Positions 61,676-64,000 of a stretch of 64,000 bases of DNA are shown here, in pieces. The stretch comes from Tamlana crocina (lineage in GTDB: Bacteria > Bacteroidota > Bacteroidia > Flavobacteriales > Flavobacteriaceae), in NCBI GenBank assembly GCA_040429635.1, contig CP158972.1:1002001-1066000 (forward strand). The letters are read 5' to 3'. The position numbers were made by a program, and so were the translations under genes. Position 1 is the first letter of the stretch, and each line of letters starts with the position of its first letter. The notes beneath the pieces were generated by a model. The model saw nothing but the letters and a program-made list of their open reading frames with translations, made no database searches and was not told the DNA's origin.

Positions 61676-61702
61676 TTGTCACCCTGAGCGTAGTCGAAGG
61701 GG
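61676..61702. repeat. Interspersed repeat, TTGTCACCCTGAGCG type
   Basis: TTGTCACCCTGAGCG followed by TAGTCGAAGGGG. Fourth copy of this family in the window. Confidence 0.78.
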
Positions 61703-61727
61703 CTAAAAAAAACTAAAGAATTAAAAG

Positions 61728-61747
61728 ATTCCCGTTTTCACGGGAAT
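61728..61747. repeat. Palindrome ATTCCCG..CGGGAAT before argH
   Basis: ATTCCCG, TTTTCA, CGGGAAT, followed by GACAA. Its ATTCCCG..CGGGAATGAC form is another member of the interspersed palindromes, 16 bases before the argH ATG. Confidence 0.7.
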
Positions 61748-61763
61748 GACAAAAACATAATAA

Positions 61764-63038
61764 ATGAAACTCTGGGACAAAGGCATTTCCATCGATAAGA
61801 AAATAGAACAATTTACGGTTGGCAACGATCGTGAAATTGATATCCATATTGCAAAATACGACGTAATCGCATCCAAGGCGCACGCCAAAATGCTGCATAA
61901 AATAGGCATTTTAAGCACTATTGAATTGGAGCAACTTTTAGGCGGACTGCAAGTTTTGGAAAATGAAATTGAAGCAGGCGAGTTTGTAATCGACCAGCAG
62001 TTTGAAGATGTACATTCTAAAATTGAGTACGAACTTACCGTAAGTTTGGGTGACGTTGGAAAAAAGATACACACGGCACGCTCTAGAAACGATCAGGTTT
62101 TAGTAGCGCTTCATTTGTATTACAAAGAAAATCTAGCCTTGGTTAAAGAAAAGACTAAAACGCTTTTCAATACACTTATAGATCAAGCTGAAAATTATAA
62201 AGACAAGGTGTTGCCTGGTTATACGCACCTGCAAGTGGCCATGCCATCGTCTTTCGGGTTATGGTTTTCGGCCTATGCCGAATTGATGGTAGATGATGTG
62301 TTTTTAATAGATGCGGCCATAAAAACGGTAGACCAAAATCCGTTGGGTTCTGCAGCGGGTTATGGAAGTTCATTCCCTATCGATAGGGAGTTTACTACTA
62401 ACGAAATGGATTTTGCAACACTAAAGTACAATGTGGTAGCTGCACAAATGGGGCGTGGTAAAAACGAGCGTACCATTTCGGCTGCTTTAGGAAGCTTGGC
62501 CAATACCATGTCGCGATTTGCAATGGACGTTTGTTTGTATATGAGCCAGAATTTCGGTTTTATTTCATTTCCTGATGAGTTAACCACAGGAAGTAGTATC
62601 ATGCCGCATAAAAAGAACCCTGATGTGTTTGAGCTTATCCGTGGTAAGTGCAACAAAATACAAGCACTTCAAAGCGAAATGGTGTTAATTACCAATAATC
62701 TGCCAAGTGGATATCACCGCGATTTTCAATTGTTGAAAGAAAACATGATTGCCGCCTTTGAAGAAATTAAGGATATTTTGGACATTTTCAATTATTCCAT
62801 TCAGCAAATCATTGTAAAGGATATTGATACCAACAGCGATTTGTACAAGTATTTATTTACGGTGGATAATATCAACACTTTGGTGGTTGAAGGGCAAACT
62901 TTCCGGGAGGCTTACCAGAAAATCGGTGGCCAGGTACAGGACGGAACCTATGTGCCGGATACCTCGAAGAAGCATACCCACGAAGGCAGTATCCATAACC
63001 TGTGTTTAGATAAAATCAGGGCTAAGTTTCCCAAGTAA
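61764..63038 (+). CDS. argH: Argininosuccinate lyase
   Basis: Last step of arginine synthesis: argininosuccinate to arginine and fumarate. The 424-residue protein has SRNDQVLVALHLY and the superfamily signature SSIMPHKKNPDVFELIRG. The first 60 residues carry the expected GKxxDKxxEQFT-like start. Last gene of the operon; a palindrome follows. Confidence 0.96.
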   Translation: MKLWDKGISIDKKIEQFTVGNDREIDIHIAKYDVIASKAHAKMLHKIGILSTIELEQLLGGLQVLENEIEAGEFVIDQQFEDVHSKIEYELTVSLGDVGKKIHTARSRNDQVLVALHLYYKENLALVKEKTKTLFNTLIDQAENYKDKVLPGYTHLQVAMPSSFGLWFSAYAELMVDDVFLIDAAIKTVDQNPLGSAAGYGSSFPIDREFTTNEMDFATLKYNVVAAQMGRGKNERTISAALGSLANTMSRFAMDVCLYMSQNFGFISFPDELTTGSSIMPHKKNPDVFELIRGKCNKIQALQSEMVLITNNLPSGYHRDFQLLKENMIAAFEEIKDILDIFNYSIQQIIVKDIDTNSDLYKYLFTVDNINTLVVEGQTFREAYQKIGGQVQDGTYVPDTSKKHTHEGSIHNLCLDKIRAKFPK

Positions 63039-63062
63039 CAGCAAATATTCAATAAGAAAAAT

Positions 63063-63105
63063 ATTCCTCAGTTTTAAAGTGTTTCACGATTAAAAACTGA
63101 GGAAT
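63063..63105. terminator. Long hairpin between argH and the ROK gene
   Basis: ATTCCTCAGTTTT (63063-63075) and AAAACTGAGGAAT (63093-63105) form a 13-base-pair stem with a loop of 17. The T run is short, so termination is plausible but not strong. Between convergent genes. Confidence 0.6.
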
Positions 63106-63128
63106 TTAGCTTGAACTGTTACGTTATT

Positions 63129-63869
63129 TTAGGGCTTGTCGTTAGGGTGCAATGCAGCGGCCGCTGCACCAATTATACCCGCATGATTTCCTAAATAGGC
63201 AGGAATAACGGGAGTGTCTATTTTTATGTGCTTTTTATATTCATCGAAATGTTTGGACGTGCCTCCGCCTAAAAAAATATAATCGGGGCTACATAAGGTT
63301 TCCACAATTTCCAAAAAGACATTAAACCGTTTTCCCCACTTTTTAAAGCTTAATTTTTTACGCTTTTTAACTGAGGCTTATTCAATACATTCGTATTTCT
63401 TATAAGGAATTCTGCCCATTTCAAAATTAGGTATCAGTTGACCGTTATAGAAAACACCTGTACCTAAACCTGTGCCAATAGTGACCATCACCACTAAGCC
63501 CTGTTTGTCTTTTCCAATGCCATAATTCATTACTGCATAACCGGCAGCATCGGCATCGTTTATAACGTGAACCGGAAGCTTGCAGGCATCAGAAAATAAT
63601 TTTTCGGCATTGACGTTCATCCAGCTGGGGTGTAAGTTTCCGGTAGATTTACACACACCATTTTTTATAATAGTTGGGAAACCACAACCAACGGGGCCTT
63701 TGTAGTTAAAATGCTGAACAATAGCGTTGAAGGTTTTGGCCATATCTTCGGGTGATCTGGATGACGGAGTAGCAATTCTATGTCGCTCGGTTAGCATTTC
63801 TCCGGTTTCTGAGTCTACAATAGCACCTTTCATTCCTGAGCCACCTACATCAATTCCTAGTAATTCCAT
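63129..63869 (-). pseudogene. ppgK: Polyphosphate-glucokinase-like ROK kinase with in-frame TAA
   Basis: The frame from 63869 reads as a ROK-family glucokinase of the PpgK group: GIDVGGSGMKGAIVDSETGE, NDADAAGYAVMNYG and VMVTIGTGLGTGVFYNGQ. It meets TAA (63380-63378) after codon 163, then continues in the same frame as ASVKKRKKL, LSFKKWGKRFN, YIFLGGGTSKHFDEY and GIIGAAAAAL to a TAA at 63131-63129. The whole frame is 247 codons, the normal length. The stop stands where family members often have Tyr (E-x-A-S context), so TAC/TAT to TAA explains it. Without readthrough the protein lacks its C-terminal third. Confidence 0.85.
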
Positions 63870-63922
63870 TTAGGTTTTAAATTTTGATTCAGCTTAAAAA
63901 TACAACAGTTTCGATAAATTAA

Positions 63923-63949
63923 AAAAGCGCATGTAAAACATGCGCTTTT
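63923..63949 (-). terminator. Hairpin upstream of the ROK gene, probably terminating the next gene
   Basis: AAAAGCGCATGT (63923-63934) and ACATGCGCTTTT (63938-63949) around a three-base loop. It lies 54 bases before the ROK gene start and presumably ends a gene just beyond the window; symmetrical, so direction is uncertain. Confidence 0.8.
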
Positions 63950-64000
63950 AAGGACTTCCAAAATGTTTAGTTTTAATATGTTGGCGACTAACTCAAATAA

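Noticed and set aside
1-64000. tRNA genes, rRNA genes, CRISPR arrays, IS transposases
   Set aside because: I searched by eye for T-loop motifs, regularly spaced repeats and transposase signatures and found none.

Overview
The window reads as chromosomal DNA of a marine-type member of the Bacteroidota, most likely family Flavobacteriaceae. The evidence is a 287-residue primary sigma factor without region 1.1, promoters of the TTG-N19-TANNTTTG type, near absence of Shine-Dalgarno sites, PorT of the type IX secretion system, the lipidated TamA homologue TamL, and an arginine pathway built on an N-acylornithine carbamoyltransferase (ArgF') instead of OTCase. Genes are dense and on both strands. 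I found no rRNA, tRNA, CRISPR array, IS transposase or phage gene.

Layout. 0-2.6 kb: proC (cut by the window edge)-proB-proA. 2.7-9.5 kb: a small unknown gene, rpoD, a BLUF photoreceptor, rpe, convergent pnp and rpsO, and an orphan PAS histidine kinase. 9.5-25.3 kb: housekeeping genes (accD, fbaA, tamL, trmH-family methylase, porT-ubiE, trkA-trkH, an aminotransferase, a desaturase, rsmG, a TPR protein). 25.4-30.5 kb: an AT-rich accessory block, all on the minus strand: a Crp-family regulator followed by an outer-membrane-like protein, DoxX, an FMN reductase, a DUF1330 lipoprotein, a VOC gene broken by an amber codon and an Ntn hydrolase; then a PH-domain gene between inverted repeats and a MITE-like element. 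30.5-39.6 kb: metK, a repeat-rich gap, then ilvD-ilvB-ilvN-ilvC-ilvA. 39.8-41.9 kb: gapN-like dehydrogenase and a lipoprotein azurin. 42.0-52.6 kb: a sugar-catabolic locus of the 3-keto-glycoside type. 52.6-63.0 kb: an arginine operon (GNAT, argG, argC, proC, argD, proB, argF', argB, argE, argH). 63.1-63.9 kb: a polyphosphate-glucokinase-like ROK gene interrupted by an in-frame TAA.

How the parts work together. Both large biosynthetic operons appear to be controlled by transcription attenuation. Upstream of ilvD a 21-codon leader rich in Val/Ile/Leu is followed by an intrinsic terminator and a possible antiterminator. Upstream of the arg operon a good promoter is followed by a GTG-started 30-codon leader ending in three spaced Arg codons, and then by a terminator. 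The sugar locus combines a presumably exported GMC dehydrogenase and its Tat-type small subunit, two DUF1080 (3-keto-disaccharide hydrolase family) proteins, a ThuA-like protein, a cytoplasmic Gfo/Idh/MocA oxidoreductase, two TIM-barrel isomerase/epimerases, an MFS permease and a divergent AraC regulator. This is the most complete candidate for a not fully described system here.

A family of short palindromic intergenic repeats (TGTCA-nnCTGAGCG-AGTCGAAG and GTCATTGCGAAG types) is scattered through the window and sits even between genes of the arg operon.
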